Assembly: GCA_963777485.1 (NCBI GenBank)
Contig: CAVZQP010000002.1
Span: forward strand, 620,001 to 684,000
Source: Bog-473 sp963777485
Lineage (GTDB): Bacteria > Actinomycetota > Acidimicrobiia > Acidimicrobiales > RAAP-2
DNA: 64,000 nt
Direction of reading: 5' to 3'
The position numbers and the translations under genes are program-made. Positions 24,540 to 34,684 of this stretch are shown piece by piece; position 1 is the first letter of the stretch; every line of letters starts with the position of its first letter. The notes below the pieces were generated by a model. That model had not been told where the DNA came from, made no database searches, and was given only the letters and a program-made list of their open reading frames with translations.

Positions 24540-27500
24540 CCGCACCGATTTCCGCACCGATCCCCGAATCGATCCCCGAGGCCCGGCCCTTCGACGTGTG
24601 CGGCGACCTTCCCAAGGGCATGACGCTGCTGCAGGCGAGCGCGGGCACGGGCAAGACCTTCACGATCGCCGCGCTCACGACACGCTACGTCGCCGAGGGG
24701 ATTCTTCCGATCGACCGGTTGCTCGTGATCACGTTCACCCGCATGGCGACCGGCGAGCTGCGCGAACGGGTGCGCGAGCGGCTCGTGCGCGCGTACGACG
24801 GGCTGGTCGACTTCCTCGACGGCGCCGCCGGCCACGAGGACGACGAGCTCGTGCAGCTCCTGGCGCGCGGACCCGAGGCCGAGGTGGTGCGCCGGCGCGA
24901 CCGCCTGGGTAAGGCGGTCGCCGACTTCGACGCTGCCACCATCGAGACGACGCACGGCTTCTGCCTGCAGGTCCTCTACGGCCTCGGCACGGCCGGCGAC
25001 GTCGACCGCGAGGTCACGCTCGTCGAGGACGTGAGCGACCTGATGGAGGAGGTGGTGGACGACCTCTACCTGCGCAAGTTCGCGACCCGGCCCAACCCCC
25101 TGCGGTTCACCCGCGACGAGGCCACGGAGATCGCGCGGTTCGTTCTCGGCCACCCCGACGCGGTGATCGTGCCGCCGCTGTCCCAGCAGCAGGACCTGCC
25201 CTCCATCCGCCGGCGTTTCGCCGAGGCGGTGCGCGACGAGATGGAGCACCGCAAGCAGGCCTTGAAGATCCTCACCTACGACGACGTGCTGCTGCGCCTG
25301 CGCCAGACGCTGGTCGACCCGGTGCGAGGCACCGAAGCCTGCCGGCGGCTCCGCGACCGCTACGACGTCGTGCTGGTCGACGAGTTCCAGGACACCGACC
25401 CGGTGCAATGGGACATCATGCACGAGGCGTTCGGCCGGGGCGGGGGGACGCTCGTGCTGATCGGCGACCCCAAACAGGCCATCTACGCGTTCCGCGGGGC
25501 GGACGTCCACGCGTACCTGTCCGCCCACCGGGTGGTGCGCTCCGAGTGGACCCTCGACGTCAACTGGCGCAGCGACCAGGCGCTGCTGGAGGCGTACGAC
25601 GCGCTGTTCGACAACGCGCAGCTCGGATACGCCGACATCACGTACCGGCGCATCCGCGCCGCTGAGGCCCACCAGGAGGCGCGCCTCGCCGGCGCCCCGG
25701 AGGAGCCGGCGCCGCTCCGCCTGCGGGTGCTGCACGGCTCGGACGGCCTGGTGCCCCTCACCGCACAGCGCCGCGAGCCCAAGGCGCCCGAGACGCGGCA
25801 GTTCATCGCCCGGGATCTGGCGGCGGACGTCGTCGGGCTCCTCTCCGCACGGCCCGAGCTCGTCACGCGGCGGCGCGACGGGACGGAGGCCGAGCGCACT
25901 GCGCTGAACCCAGGCCACATCGCGGTGCTCGTCCGCGCCAACTCGCACGCGGTGCTGGTGCGCGACGCACTGCACGCGGCGGGGGTACCCGCCGTCATCG
26001 GCGGCGCGGGCTCGGTCTTCGGCACCAAACCGGCCCAGGAGTGGCTGCGGTTGCTCGAGGCGCTGGAGCGCCCGACGGCGCGGGACCGCGCCTCACTGGC
26101 CGCGCTGACCTCCTTCGTCGGCTGGAGCGCGGAGGAGGTGGCGTCGGCCTCCGACGACGCGTGGGAGGCGCTGCACCTCTCGCTGCACCGGTGGGCGGCC
26201 CTGCTGCGCGACCAGGGGGTGGCGTCGCTCTACGAGACGGTGAGCAGCGCGCACGGTGTGCCCGGCCGCGTGCTGGCACGACCGTCGGGGGAGCGCTTCA
26301 TGACGGACCTCCGGCACATCGCCCAGCTCCTCCACGAGGCGGGCGTCGCCGAGGGCCTGGGCCCGACCGCGATGGCGACCTGGCTGGGGCGGCGCATCCA
26401 CGACGCCGAGCGGGACTCCGACAACGAGGAGCGGGCGCGGCGCCTCGAGTCCGACGCCGAGGCCGTGCAGGTCATCACGATCCACCGCAGCAAGGGCCTC
26501 GAGTTCCCGATCGTCTATTGCCCGTTCGCCTGGGACGGCCGCCCGTACAAGAGCGAGGTGCCGGTGTTCCACGATCCGACGAACGACAACCTGCGCACCA
26601 TCGACGTCGGCCACGACGGCAACGCGTTCGCCCAGCATCAGCGGCTCGAGCTCGAGGAGGGTCGCGGCGAGGACCTGCGCCTGTTGTACGTCGCGCTGAC
26701 GCGGGCCCGGCACCAGGCCGTGCTCTGGTGGGCCAGCGCCAAGGACAGCCAGCACTCGCCGTTGGCGCGCCTGCTCTTCGACCGGGACGCCACGGGCCTG
26801 GTCCCGCCCTACGGCGCCGCCCCGCGCAGCGAGGCGGCCGTCGTAGCGGCCGGGGAAGACCTCGGTGATCGTGTCGTAGTCGAGCGCATCGCCCCGGTCC
26901 CCGGCGTGCAGTGGCAGTCCGCGCGGGATGCAACGCCGGCGCTCGAGGCGGCGGTGTTCGCCCGCCCGCTCGACACGGAGTGGCGCCGCGCGTCCTACTC
27001 GAGCCTGACCAGCGCGGCGCACGAGGCACCGAACATCGGGAGTGAGCCGGAACACCCGCTGACGTCCGACGAGGACGTGTCGGTGCAGTGGGACGTGCCG
27101 GGTGGTGCCGACGCCGACCCGACGCGTCGCATCGCATTGGGCCTGGGCGACATGCCGGGCGGCGCGCTCGTCGGCACGGTCGTGCACGGGGTCTTCGAGC
27201 GGACCGACTTCGCGGCGCCCGACCTGGCGGCCGCACTGGGCGCCGCGTTGGCGCAGGAACTCACGTGGCACAACGTCGGCCTGGGCGACCAGGCGACGGT
27301 CGTCGCCGGGCTCGGTGCCGCGCTCGAGTCGCCGCTGGGCCCACTGGCGGACGGCATGGCGTTGCGCGACGTCACCCGGGCTGACCGGCTCGACGAGCTC
27401 GGGTTCGAGATCCCGCTCGTGGGCGGCGACTCGCCCCGGGCGCCACTCGACCTCGCCGCGGTGGCCGACCTCCTCGAGGCGCACCTCGACGCCGGCGACC

Positions 27501-27952
27501 CGGTGGCCCGGTACGCGCCGCGCCTGCGCGACCGGGCGCTCGAGCGCACGCTCCGTGGCTACCTCACCGGCAGCCTCGACCTGGTCTTCCGCATGCGAGA
27601 CGACCGCTTCGTGCTGGCCGACTACAAGACGAACCGCCTCAGTGCACCCGGGGAGGCGCTGTCGGCCTGGCACTACCGGCCCGAGGCACTCCAGGCCGAG
27701 ATGGTGGCGGCGCACTACCCCCTGCAGGCCCTCCTCTACGAGGTCGCACTGCACCGCTACCTGCGCTGGCGGCTCGCCGGTCGCTACGACCCCGCCCGCC
27801 ACCTGGGTGGGGTGCTGTACCTCTTCGTGCGCGGCATGAGCGCGCTCGAGCCTGCGGAGTTCGACGGGCAGCCCTGCGGCGTGTGGTCCTGGCGCGCACC
27901 GGCGGGCCTCGTCGAGTCCCTGAGCGACCTGTTCGACCGGGGCGTCGCATGA
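24536..27952 (+). CDS. recB: Exodeoxyribonuclease V subunit beta (RecB)
   Basis: This 1138-residue SF1A helicase and nuclease subunit starts at ATG 24536, overlapping the recC stop. Walker A is ASAGTGKT (about residues 36-43). Walker B and motif II are in VLVDEFQDTDPVQW, motif III in LIGDPKQAIYAFRG, motif IV in VNWRSDQAL, and motif V/VI in ITIHRSKGLEFP and YVALTRARHQ. The C-terminal nuclease motif LADYKTN places Asp1029 and Lys1031 for metal-dependent cleavage. It unwinds and degrades DNA from double-strand ends with RecC and RecD. An ATGA overlap couples it to recD. Confidence 0.95.
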   Translation: MTAPISAPIPESIPEARPFDVCGDLPKGMTLLQASAGTGKTFTIAALTTRYVAEGILPIDRLLVITFTRMATGELRERVRERLVRAYDGLVDFLDGAAGHEDDELVQLLARGPEAEVVRRRDRLGKAVADFDAATIETTHGFCLQVLYGLGTAGDVDREVTLVEDVSDLMEEVVDDLYLRKFATRPNPLRFTRDEATEIARFVLGHPDAVIVPPLSQQQDLPSIRRRFAEAVRDEMEHRKQALKILTYDDVLLRLRQTLVDPVRGTEACRRLRDRYDVVLVDEFQDTDPVQWDIMHEAFGRGGGTLVLIGDPKQAIYAFRGADVHAYLSAHRVVRSEWTLDVNWRSDQALLEAYDALFDNAQLGYADITYRRIRAAEAHQEARLAGAPEEPAPLRLRVLHGSDGLVPLTAQRREPKAPETRQFIARDLAADVVGLLSARPELVTRRRDGTEAERTALNPGHIAVLVRANSHAVLVRDALHAAGVPAVIGGAGSVFGTKPAQEWLRLLEALERPTARDRASLAALTSFVGWSAEEVASASDDAWEALHLSLHRWAALLRDQGVASLYETVSSAHGVPGRVLARPSGERFMTDLRHIAQLLHEAGVAEGLGPTAMATWLGRRIHDAERDSDNEERARRLESDAEAVQVITIHRSKGLEFPIVYCPFAWDGRPYKSEVPVFHDPTNDNLRTIDVGHDGNAFAQHQRLELEEGRGEDLRLLYVALTRARHQAVLWWASAKDSQHSPLARLLFDRDATGLVPPYGAAPRSEAAVVAAGEDLGDRVVVERIAPVPGVQWQSARDATPALEAAVFARPLDTEWRRASYSSLTSAAHEAPNIGSEPEHPLTSDEDVSVQWDVPGGADADPTRRIALGLGDMPGGALVGTVVHGVFERTDFAAPDLAAALGAALAQELTWHNVGLGDQATVVAGLGAALESPLGPLADGMALRDVTRADRLDELGFEIPLVGGDSPRAPLDLAAVADLLEAHLDAGDPVARYAPRLRDRALERTLRGYLTGSLDLVFRMRDDRFVLADYKTNRLSAPGEALSAWHYRPEALQAEMVAAHYPLQALLYEVALHRYLRWRLAGRYDPARHLGGVLYLFVRGMSALEPAEFDGQPCGVWSWRAPAGLVESLSDLFDRGVA

Positions 27953-29852
27953 GCGTGGTCGAGAGCACCGACGCCTTCGACGCGGCGCGGGCGCTCGGCA
28001 TCGACGGGCCGCTCCAGGCATTCAACGCCGCCGGTGTGTTGTCGACGTCGGACGTCCACGTGGCCCTGCGCCTCAGCCGCCTGGGCGCGGTCGACGACGA
28101 CGTGGTGACGATCGGTGCGGCGTTCGCGGCCCGGGCACCGCGGCTCGGCCACGTCTGCGTCGACCTCGCGGCGATCCGCGCCACCGCGAGCAGCGACACG
28201 GACCTGCCCGCGGACCTCGACACCTTGCCGTGGCCCGACCCGGTGCAATGGCTGGAACGGCTGGCCGCCAGCCCGATGGTGGGGGAGGCCCGACCGCTGC
28301 ACCTGGACGGGACGAACCTCTACCTCGACCGCCTGTGGGCGGACGAACGTGCCGTGGCGGCAGACCTGCGCGGGCGGGCGGCGCCCGGCGCGCCCGGTGT
28401 GGACCCCGCGACCCTGGCCGCGGGGCTGCACGCGCTGTTCGGCGGCGGCGACGATCCGGACCTCCAGCGGATGGCGGCCGCTGCCGCCGTCCTGCGGCGC
28501 GTGGCGGTGGTGGCCGGAGGGCCCGGAACGGGGAAGACGCGCACGGTCGCCCGGGTGCTGGCGCTGCTCGACGCCCAGGCCGACGCCGCGGGGCGCGGGC
28601 ACCGCTCGTCGCCCTGGCGGCGCCGACGGGCAAGGCGGCGGCCCGCCTCGAGGAAGCGGTGCGCAGCGGTGCCGACGACATGCCGGTCGACGACTCGGTG
28701 AAGGAGCGGTTGCGTGCACTCGCCGGTCTCACGCTGCACCGCCTGCTGGGCTTCAATCCGGGCAACCGCACTCGGTTCCGCCACAACCGGCTGAACCGGC
28801 TGCCGTTCGACGTCGTCGTCGTCGACGAGACCTCCATGGTCTCGCTCTCGTTGATGGCGCGGTTGCTCGAGGCGGTCCGACCCGACGCGCGGCTCATCCT
28901 CGTCGGCGACCCCGAGCAACTCGCCTCGGTGGAGGCGGGCGCGGTGCTCGGCGACATCGTCGGCCCCGCGTCGAGGGGCCTGTGCATGGACGAGGTGGCG
29001 CGCGTCGAGCTCGCCGCGGTGACCGGTCAGCGCGTGCCACCCACCGACGGGACCGAGGCCGCCATCGGCAACGGCATCGTGGTGCTGCGCAAGGTGCACC
29101 GTTTCGGCACGGCGATCGCGGCGCTCGCCGAGGCGATCCAGCGGGGTGACGGCGATGCGACGGTCCGTGTCCTCCTGGAGGGCGGACCCAACATCGAGTG
29201 GATCGTGACGGACGACGGGTCGCCGGCCCCGGGCGATCTGCCCGCGGTCCGCGCTGCGGCCGTCGAGAGCGGCCGCACCGTCATCGAGGCGGCGCGGGCC
29301 GGCGACGCCGCCTCTGCGATCGCGGCGCTCGGCCGCTTCCGCCTCCTCTGCGCGCACCGGCACGGGCCTGACGGCGTGGCCACCTGGATGCAACACGTCG
29401 AGGACTGGCTGCGCGCCGAGGTCGAGGGCTTCCTCACCGGCAGCGAGTGGTACGTCGGCCGCCCGCTGATCGTGACGGAGAACGACTACGGGTTGCGGCT
29501 CTACAACGGCGACACCGGTGTCGTCGTCGAGGCGGGCGACGGCCGCCTCGTGGCCGCGTTCGAGCGCGGCGGCGGGGTCGCCGAGGTCAGCCCGACGCGT
29601 CTCGCCGCCGTCGACACCGTCTACGCCATGACGGTGCACAAGAGCCAGGGGTCCCAGTTCCACACCGTGGCCTTCATGGTGCCGGCGGCCGGTTCACGGC
29701 TGTTGACCCGGGAGCTCCTCTACACCGCGGTGACGCGGGCGCAGGAGCGGCTGATCCTGGTCGGCGCCGAGGAGCCGATCCGTGCCGCCGTCGCCCGCCC
29801 GATCTCCCGGGCCTCGGGGTTGCGGGACGCCCTGTGGGGTGCCGAGACCTGA
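27949..29852 (+). pseudogene. recD: Exodeoxyribonuclease V subunit alpha (RecD), frameshifted
   Basis: RecD is the fast 5'-3' SF1B helicase of RecBCD. The reading frame begins at ATG 27949 (overlapping recB) and contains GGPGTGKT (about residues 190-197). It then runs out of register; the rest of the protein (LVALAAPTGKAAARL, VVVVDETSMVSL, LILVGDPEQLASV, YAMTVHKSQGSQF, YTAVTRAQERLIL) continues in the other frame to the stop at 29852. The break lies at about 28585-28600, next to GGGG and GGG runs. Adding one G in the run at 28597-28599 would restore one 634-residue protein. This may be a sequencing or assembly error, a real mutation, or much less likely a programmed shift. Confidence 0.85.
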
Positions 29853-30023
29853 CGAGGTTCCTCAACCGGGGTGCACGCGTCTTTTCTGCTTCGCAGCACC
29901 TAAAAGTCCTGGTCTCACAGCAATAACAGCCGAAACACAGGCTGGATTCAGGGTCTTGCCCCATGATGACCTGACATGACTCCGTAACAATTGCGGAGCC
30001 TGAGTGAAAACAAAGGGTTGAGG
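29853..30023 (+). other. Intergenic leader of the sulfoquinovose synthase gene
   Basis: A 171-bp AT-richer gap. I find no clear hairpin terminator or paired promoter boxes. The stretch just before ATG 30024 is purine-rich (AAAACAAAGGGTTGAGG) and likely includes the ribosome site. Confidence 0.35.
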
Positions 30024-31226
30024 ATGAGGATTCTGGTTCTAGGGGGAGACGGCTACCTGGGCTGGCCCACCGCCCTGCACCTGTCGGCCCGAGGCCACGA
30101 CGTGACCGTCGTCGACAACCTCGTGCGCCGCGAGTACGACCGCGAGATGGGCGTCGACAGCCTGGTGCCGATCGCTTCGCTCGAAGACCGCGTCACACGG
30201 TGGGAGCAGATCTCCGGGCACGCGGTCAACGTCCGCATCGGCAACCTCACGGACGCCGCGTTCACCTACGGCGTCGTCGCCGAGGCCGATCCCGAAGCCA
30301 TCGTGCACTTCGGCGAGCAGCGTTCGGCGCCCTATTCCATGATCGACCGCGAGCACGCCGTCTACACGCAGGTGAACAACGTCGTCGGCAACCTCAACGT
30401 CATGTACGCGATCCAGGAGATCAACCCTGACATCCATCTCGTGAAGCTCGGGACGATGGGTGAGTACGGCTACCCCAACATCGACATCGAAGAGGGCTTC
30501 ATCGAGATCACCCACAAGGGACGCACCGACGTGCTGCCCTACCCCAAGCAGCCCGGGTCCTTCTACCACCTCTCCAAGGTGCACGACAGCCACAACATCA
30601 TGTTCGGGTGCCGCATCTGGGGCCTGCGCGCCACCGACCTGAACCAGGGCATCGTCTACGGGCAGTCGACGGCCGAGACGGATCTCGACCCGGCGCTGGC
30701 GACCCGCTTCGACTACGACGGCGTCTTCGGCACCGTGCTGAACCGCTTCTGCGTGCAGGCCGTGACGGGCCACCCGCTGACCGTCTACGGCGCCGGCGGC
30801 CAGACGCGCGGCATGCTCAACATCCGCGACACCCTCGCCTGCGTGACCCTGGCGCTCGAGAACCCGGCGGGGCGCGGCGAGTTCAGGGTCTTCAACCAAT
30901 TCACGGAGTCCTTCTCCGTGCGCGACATGGCGCAGATGGTCCAGCGCGTCTGCCCGACGCGGGTCGACATCGCCGAGGGCCTCGCCAACCCGCGGGTCGA
31001 GCACGAGGAGCACTATTTCCACGCCGCGAACACCAAGTTGCTCGACCTCGGGTTGCAGCCGCACCTCCTCACGGACGAGGTGATCAGTGGCATCCTCGAC
31101 CTGGTCGAGGAGCAAAGGGACCGGGTGGACGTGCGTGCCATCGCCCCGACCGTGCAGTGGCGCTCGAGCGCCAGCACGCTCACGACGGCCGGCGAAACGG
31201 GCGATTCCTCCTTCCTCGCGCTGTAG
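30024..31226 (+). CDS. sqdB: UDP-sulfoquinovose synthase
   Basis: The 400-residue short-chain dehydrogenase/epimerase-type enzyme converts UDP-glucose and sulfite to UDP-sulfoquinovose, the donor for sulfolipid or sulfonated glycans. It opens with the NAD-binding GGDGYLGWPTALHLS (glycine-rich loop). Catalytic residues of the family are present: Thr144 in LGTMGEYG, Tyr181 and Lys185 in YHLSK, matching the plant SQD1 triad spacing. ATG 30024 is chosen because the match to the family begins there. No SQDX/SQD2 glycosyltransferase is adjacent, so the acceptor is unknown. A sulfolipid or a surface-glycan use are both possible. Confidence 0.9.
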   Translation: MRILVLGGDGYLGWPTALHLSARGHDVTVVDNLVRREYDREMGVDSLVPIASLEDRVTRWEQISGHAVNVRIGNLTDAAFTYGVVAEADPEAIVHFGEQRSAPYSMIDREHAVYTQVNNVVGNLNVMYAIQEINPDIHLVKLGTMGEYGYPNIDIEEGFIEITHKGRTDVLPYPKQPGSFYHLSKVHDSHNIMFGCRIWGLRATDLNQGIVYGQSTAETDLDPALATRFDYDGVFGTVLNRFCVQAVTGHPLTVYGAGGQTRGMLNIRDTLACVTLALENPAGRGEFRVFNQFTESFSVRDMAQMVQRVCPTRVDIAEGLANPRVEHEEHYFHAANTKLLDLGLQPHLLTDEVISGILDLVEEQRDRVDVRAIAPTVQWRSSASTLTTAGETGDSSFLAL

Positions 31227-31258
31227 CCCCGCCCAACCCGCAGTAGTTTCGAGCGGCG

Positions 31259-32404
31259 ATGTCGCCACGCAGGCCACGCCGCCGCGCGCGCCGTCGATCA
31301 CCCGCCCGCCCGATCATCGTGCTGGGGGCCGTTGCGGTCCTCGCCGCACTCCTCATCGGGGGACTGGCCGAGGTGTCGCGGCAGTCGCAGGGCTACGACG
31401 CCACCTCCAACCGGACGCTTGCCGCTCAGGGCACCGTGGTGGCAGAGCAGTCCAACGCCAGCGCGTCCTCCGCGACGGCGCTGATGAACACGATCCAGTC
31501 CCAGAACCGGCCGGGGCTCCAGATCGCCCTTGACAACCTCGTCCAGGAGACGGCCGACCAATCCGCCCGTGCCCGCGCGGTAGCGGGGGCGACCCCGATC
31601 GGAACCGTGGCGGCCGGCTTCGCCGCCGTCTTCGCCGACAGGGCGCAGTCGATGAGCGAACTCCGGGCCGCGATCGACGGCTATCTCGGCATGCAGCCCC
31701 GTCCGGTCGCCGGCGCGGCCACCACCGCGGCCTCCGGCGGCGGTGGGAGCGCCACGCTTTTGACGGCGACGGAAGCCACGAACCGCATCGCCTCTGCGGG
31801 CGCGTTGCTCGCGCACTCCGACTCGTTGTACAGCTCGGTGCGTCACACGCTGCGCACCGCCGCGGGGAATGGCCGGCTGCCCAAGTCGACGTGGGTGAAG
31901 AACCCGCAACTATGGGCGCCCGGTGCCGTCGCCAGTCAGATCGACCTCGTGTCGTCGTCGCCGTCGCTGGCGGCCGTGCACTACCTCGCGCTACGGACGG
32001 TGCTGATCAACCCGCCGGCGCTGCCGACGCCACAGGGCGGTTCGGCGAACGTGTCGGTGCTCACGCCGACGACGCAGATCTCGGTCGACGTCGTGCTCGC
32101 CAACGACGGTTCGGTCGCCGAGCCACATGCCACGGTCCACTACACACTGGCGGAACAGTCGTCGGGCGCCACGAGCAGCCGGACGCACACGGTGGCCCTC
32201 GCGCCGGATACCTCGCAGGACCTGCCCACAGTCAATTTCGGGGTCGTATCGGGGACCACCTACGTCTTGACCGTGAGCGTGGATGTCCCGGCGGGACAGA
32301 CCCAGCTCGCCGGCACGGCTGCGCAATACACGCTCGCGATCTCGCAGGCGACGTGCTTGAGCCCGAAGGGTGTCGTGTCGACCAACTGTGCACCGCGGTC
32401 ATAG
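31259..32404 (+). CDS. Single-pass surface protein of unknown function
   Basis: The 381-residue product has a strongly basic N-terminus (PRRPRRRARRRSPARP), one transmembrane helix at about residues 19-40 (IIVLGAVAVLAALLIGGLAE), and an extracellular part. Residues about 45-220 are helical and Ala/Ser/Gln-rich. Residues about 255-370 form a likely beta-sandwich (SVDVVLANDGSVAEPHATVH, TYVLTVSVDVPAGQTQ), like an Ig or CARDB-type fold. Two cysteines lie near the end. The family is not recognised. TAGTTT at 31244-31249, 9 nt before the ATG, is a probable -10 element. Confidence 0.65.
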   Translation: MSPRRPRRRARRRSPARPIIVLGAVAVLAALLIGGLAEVSRQSQGYDATSNRTLAAQGTVVAEQSNASASSATALMNTIQSQNRPGLQIALDNLVQETADQSARARAVAGATPIGTVAAGFAAVFADRAQSMSELRAAIDGYLGMQPRPVAGAATTAASGGGGSATLLTATEATNRIASAGALLAHSDSLYSSVRHTLRTAAGNGRLPKSTWVKNPQLWAPGAVASQIDLVSSSPSLAAVHYLALRTVLINPPALPTPQGGSANVSVLTPTTQISVDVVLANDGSVAEPHATVHYTLAEQSSGATSSRTHTVALAPDTSQDLPTVNFGVVSGTTYVLTVSVDVPAGQTQLAGTAAQYTLAISQATCLSPKGVVSTNCAPRS

Positions 32405-32407
32405 GAT
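32402..32407 (+). promoter_or_regulatory. -10 element of citrate synthase gene
   Basis: TAGGAT, with a TCGACC box 18 nt upstream (32378-32383) as a possible -35. The transcript would include the GGAGG ribosome site at 32433-32437. Confidence 0.4.
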
Positions 32408-32445
32408 CGGATCCGCACAGAAACCAGGAATTGGAGGGCCAGCTC

Positions 32446-33720
32446 GTGGCCGAGAGCATCACGATCACGGACAATCGCTCCGGCGAGTCCATGGAGATCC
32501 CGCTGGTCAACGGCGGCGTCTCCGCCGTGGAGTGGGCGAAGCTCCTCCCCGGGGTGTGGTTCTTCGACCCCGGCTTCATGTCGACGGCGGCGTGCGAAAG
32601 CGCCATCACCTACCTCGACGGGGACGCGGGGATCCTGCGCTATCGCGGGTACCCGATCGAACAGCTGGCGGAGAAGTCGACGTATCTCGAGGTGGCGTAC
32701 CTGCTTCTCAAGGGTGAGCTGCCGAACGAGGAGCAATTCGAGTCGTGGCGCCACGAAGTGACGTACCACACCTTCATCCACGAGAACGTCCGCAAGCGCT
32801 TCCTCGAGGGCTTCCACTACGACGCCCATCCGATGGGCATGCTCGTCTCCGCGGTCGCCGCCCTCTCGACCTTCTATCTCGACGCCAAGGACATCTTCGA
32901 CCTCGAGTCGCGCAACAAGCAGATCATCCGGCTGATCGCGAAGATGCCCACCCTGGCAGCCGCTGCGCACCGCTTCAGCGTCGGCATGCCCTTCGTCTAC
33001 CCCGACAACTCCCTCGACTTCGCCCCGAACTTCCTGTCCATGCTCTGGAAGGTGGCCGAGCCGAGGTTCGAGGCGGACCCCGTGCTGTCCCGCGCCCTCG
33101 ACGTCCTGTTCATCCTGCACGCGGACCACGAGCAGAACTGCTCGACCACCGCCATGCGGGTCGTCGGCTCCTCGCACTCGGACCCCTACTCGGCCACGGC
33201 CGCCGCCGCGGCCGCCCTCTACGGCCCGCGCCACGGCGGGGCCAACGAGGCGGTGATCCGGATGCTCACCGAGATCGGCAGCGTCGACAACGTCCCGGAC
33301 TTCATCGCAATGGTGAAGTCGGGCCAAGGGGGGCAGCGCCTGCAGGGGTTCGGGCACCGCGTGTACAAGAGCTACGACCCGCGGGCGAAGATCATCAAGC
33401 GCACGGCGGACGAGGTCTTCGAGGTCACCGGGAAGAACCCGCTGCTCGACATCGCGCTGAAGCTCGAGGAGATCGCGCTCAACGACGAGTACTTCACGTC
33501 GCGGCGCCTGTACCCCAACGTCGACTTCTACTCCGGTCTCATCTATCAGGCCATGGGCTTCCCGCTCGAGATGTTCCCGGTGCTCTTCGCCATTCCCCGG
33601 ACGGCCGGCTGGCTGGCGCACTGGCAGGAGATGCTCGATCAGGACTCGAAGATCGCCCGGCCCCGCCAGCTCTACATCGGTCCCGAAGAGCGCGATTACA
33701 CACCGATCAACTCCCGCTGA
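32446..33720 (+). CDS. gltA: Citrate synthase, type II
   Basis: The 424-residue enzyme condenses acetyl-CoA and oxaloacetate to citrate, entering the TCA cycle. The active-site residues are visible: the first histidine in HADHEQNCSTT, the second in GFGHRVYKSYDPRA, and Asp in NVDFYSG. Start is GTG 32446 with GGAGG 8 nt upstream; TTG 32431 is possible but overlaps that site. The N-terminal beta-domain and the length mark the hexameric NADH-sensitive type II class, although regulation is not shown. The thioesterase gene converges 20 bp downstream. Confidence 0.93.
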   Translation: MAESITITDNRSGESMEIPLVNGGVSAVEWAKLLPGVWFFDPGFMSTAACESAITYLDGDAGILRYRGYPIEQLAEKSTYLEVAYLLLKGELPNEEQFESWRHEVTYHTFIHENVRKRFLEGFHYDAHPMGMLVSAVAALSTFYLDAKDIFDLESRNKQIIRLIAKMPTLAAAAHRFSVGMPFVYPDNSLDFAPNFLSMLWKVAEPRFEADPVLSRALDVLFILHADHEQNCSTTAMRVVGSSHSDPYSATAAAAAALYGPRHGGANEAVIRMLTEIGSVDNVPDFIAMVKSGQGGQRLQGFGHRVYKSYDPRAKIIKRTADEVFEVTGKNPLLDIALKLEEIALNDEYFTSRRLYPNVDFYSGLIYQAMGFPLEMFPVLFAIPRTAGWLAHWQEMLDQDSKIARPRQLYIGPEERDYTPINSR

Positions 33721-33740
33721 ACCGGGTCGCCCCCGGGGCG

Positions 33741-34610
33741 CTACCCCCGGATCGAATCCGCCCGGGGCCGCAGACGCGCCAGGCCCTCCTGCGCCAGGGT
33801 GACGCACAGCTCCCCTGACTTCTCGAAGAGAAAGCCGCGCGCCAGGCCGCGCCCGTGCGCGGCGATGGGGGAGTCCGTGTCGTAGAGCAGCCACTCGTCG
33901 GCGCGGAACGGCCGGTGGAACCACATGCAGTGGTCGAGGCTCGCGCCCATGAACTCGGGGTCGTCCCAGTTGACCTCGTGGGGGGCGAGGATGACGTCGA
34001 AGAGGTTCATGTCCGAGGCGTACGTCGCCACGCACGCGTGAAGCAGCGGGTCGTCGGGCAGCTCGCCGTCGGCCCGGATCCAGAGGCGCTGGAAGGGCTC
34101 GCCGGCGCCCTTGCTGTGCCAGGGCAGCTCGCCGATGTGGCGCTGGTCGATCGGGTGCGGCCGGTCGAACCAGTCGGCCAGCTCGTCCCGCCAGGGCTCG
34201 AGTCGCTCGAACAGCGGCGCCAGCGTCTCGGGCGCCGGCACGTCGGGCATGGGGATCTGATGCTCGAGCGCACTCTCCTCGAGGTCGTGGAACGAGGCCG
34301 ACAGGTTGAAGATGGCCCGCCCGTGCTGGATCGCCACCACGCGGCGGGTCGTGAACGACCTGCCGTCGCGGATCCGGTCGACTTCGTAGAGGATGGGAAC
34401 CGTCGGGTCACCCGGACGGAGGAAGTACGAGTGGAGCGAGTGCACGCGGCCGTGCTCGACGGTGCGCCCGGCGGCCATGAGCGCCTGGCCGGCCACCTGC
34501 CCGCCGAAGACGCGCTGACGCTCCTCGTTGGGCTGGATGCCGCGGAAGATGTTCTCCTCAATAGGTTCGAGGTCGAGCAGGCGGACGAGGAACTCCAGGG
34601 ACGCGCTCAT
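33741..34610 (-). CDS. tesB: Acyl-CoA thioesterase II
   Basis: The 289-residue double-hotdog enzyme hydrolyses acyl-CoA to free fatty acid and CoA. It begins MSASLEFLVRLLDLEPIEEN and has the family signature RVFGGQVAGQALMAAGRTV, HSLHSYFLRPGDPTVPILYEV and GRSFTTRRVVAIQHG. The second hotdog contains MGASLDHCMWFHRPFRADEWLLYDTDSP, given here in part only as LDHCMWFHRPFRADEW, with the catalytic Asp. Start ATG 34610 is preceded by GAACAT ending 6 nt upstream, a weak -10 match. It is divergent from the GH1 gene. Confidence 0.9.
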   Translation of the reverse strand: MSASLEFLVRLLDLEPIEENIFRGIQPNEERQRVFGGQVAGQALMAAGRTVEHGRVHSLHSYFLRPGDPTVPILYEVDRIRDGRSFTTRRVVAIQHGRAIFNLSASFHDLEESALEHQIPMPDVPAPETLAPLFERLEPWRDELADWFDRPHPIDQRHIGELPWHSKGAGEPFQRLWIRADGELPDDPLLHACVATYASDMNLFDVILAPHEVNWDDPEFMGASLDHCMWFHRPFRADEWLLYDTDSPIAAHGRGLARGFLFEKSGELCVTLAQEGLARLRPRADSIRG

Positions 34611-34670
34611 CCGCCCATGTTCGCAGGCGTGCGCACCCACCACCGTTGGGCACGCGGCGCCGGGTCCCAC

Positions 34671-34676
34671 TACCCT
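34671..34676 (+). promoter_or_regulatory. -10 element of GH1 gene (near-leaderless)
   Basis: TACCCT ends 8 nt before GTG 34685. Confidence 0.45.
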
Positions 34677-34684
34677 GCGGCGGC

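Noticed and set aside
27949..29852. Programmed frameshift in recD
   Set aside because: No slippery heptamer with a downstream pseudoknot is evident, and a missing G in a homopolymer explains the data more simply.
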